DNA from: Bacteroidota bacterium
Lineage (GTDB): Bacteria; Bacteroidota; Bacteroidia; Flavobacteriales_F; PHOS-HE28
DNA length: 13,359 nucleotides
Direction: 5' to 3'
Assembly (NCBI GenBank): GCA_023412755.1
Contig: JAEZCB010000069.1
Location: forward strand, 1-13,359
Made by a program: the position numbers and the translations under genes. The notes under the pieces were generated by a model. It was not told the DNA's origin. It worked only from the letters and a program-made list of their open reading frames with translations, and made no database searches. Positions 13,137 through 13,359 of this stretch are shown piece after piece. Numbering within the stretch: position 1 is the stretch's first letter; every line of letters begins with the position of its first letter.

Positions 13137-13335
13137 CCGTACACAGATCGCATGACCTTGGTGATGTTTTCACGTGATCGGCATAGCAGTTCGTTTCGCG
13201 GAAGAGCACCTGATATTCTAGAAATTCCTACATAAAGATCTCATCAAGCGTAGTGAAGAGCAGTGAGCCGCGGTGATGTTCACTAGAAATGATCACGATA
13301 TGCGACACATTGGTACCAGGTTTGATCCGTTCCAT
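13123..13335 (-). pseudogene. possible decayed or very short gene, one internal TAG
   Basis: On the minus strand a frame starts at ATG 13335, directly after TGATGA. It encodes 35 residues (MERIKPGTNVSHIVIISSEH, continuing HRGSLLFTTLDEIFM), then meets TAG at 13228-13230. The same frame continues for 34 more codons (EFLEYQVLFRETNCYADHVK, continuing with a CDLC pair) to TGA at 13123-13125. The first half has the alternating hydrophobic pattern of real beta strands. I do not recognise a family. It could be a genuine 35-residue protein, a gene broken by a nonsense mutation, or chance. The bidirectional terminator at 12995-13023 would serve a minus-strand transcript from here. Confidence 0.25.
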
Positions 13336-13359
13336 TCATCAAATCACACTGTCATGCCA

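Noticed and set aside
1..13359. CRISPR array, insertion sequence, integron or phage genes
   Set aside because: I found no regularly spaced repeats, transposase or integrase motifs, and no phage structural genes. The tRNA genes show no adjacent integrase or duplicated 3' end.

Overview
The window looks like a chromosomal segment of a Bacteroidota bacterium, probably a relatively GC-rich member of the Flavobacteriales or a neighbouring lineage. The support is: a C-terminal type IX secretion (Por/T9SS) sorting domain on the PDZ protein at 11109-12620; promoter elements of the Bacteroidota type (-7 box TAnnTTTG, perfect copies before both tRNA genes, near-matches just ahead of most start codons); almost no Shine-Dalgarno sequences; and a tRNA-Lys gene without an encoded CCA end. 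GC content looks like the mid-50s percent by eye and was not computed. The lineage assignment is inference.

Layout. Positions 1-650 hold a truncated tRNA-Leu, a small charged hypothetical protein and a tRNA-Lys with its own promoter and hairpin terminator, all on the minus strand. Positions 655-4426 are single-gene housekeeping or accessory functions in mixed orientation: a GNAT-like acyltransferase (minus), a divergent shikimate kinase that seems to use TTG (plus), a PyrR-like phosphoribosyltransferase whose 3' end overlaps the kinase gene tail to tail, a frameshifted small membrane-protein relic (plus), a DUF1801 protein and a TPMT-like methyltransferase (both minus).

Positions 4699-9941 are the centrepiece: five plus-strand genes packed without gaps (overlaps of 44, 4 and 1 nt, then a 3-nt gap) that encode a sodium/solute symporter (SSS), a GNAT N-acetyltransferase, an M20D amidohydrolase, an alanine racemase homologue and an ornithine-racemase-type PLP enzyme. 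The tight packing implies one transcript. The gene content suggests uptake of an amino acid or N-acyl amino acid, N-acylation and deacylation, and interconversion of L and D forms by two different fold-III racemases. The alanine racemase carries departures from the canonical active-site motifs (N-M-N where C-M-D is usual, Q where the gatekeeper Tyr is usual), which hints at a substrate other than alanine.

Positions 10060-12969 carry a membrane-anchored protein with an M15/LAS-like metallopeptidase C-terminus, a secreted twin-PDZ protein with a T9SS sorting domain but no protease domain, and a cold-shock protein followed by a strong terminator. The last 335 bases hold no intact gene of ordinary size, but they contain a 12-bp-stem inverted repeat and, on the minus strand, a 71-codon frame broken by one internal TAG that may be a decayed or very short gene.
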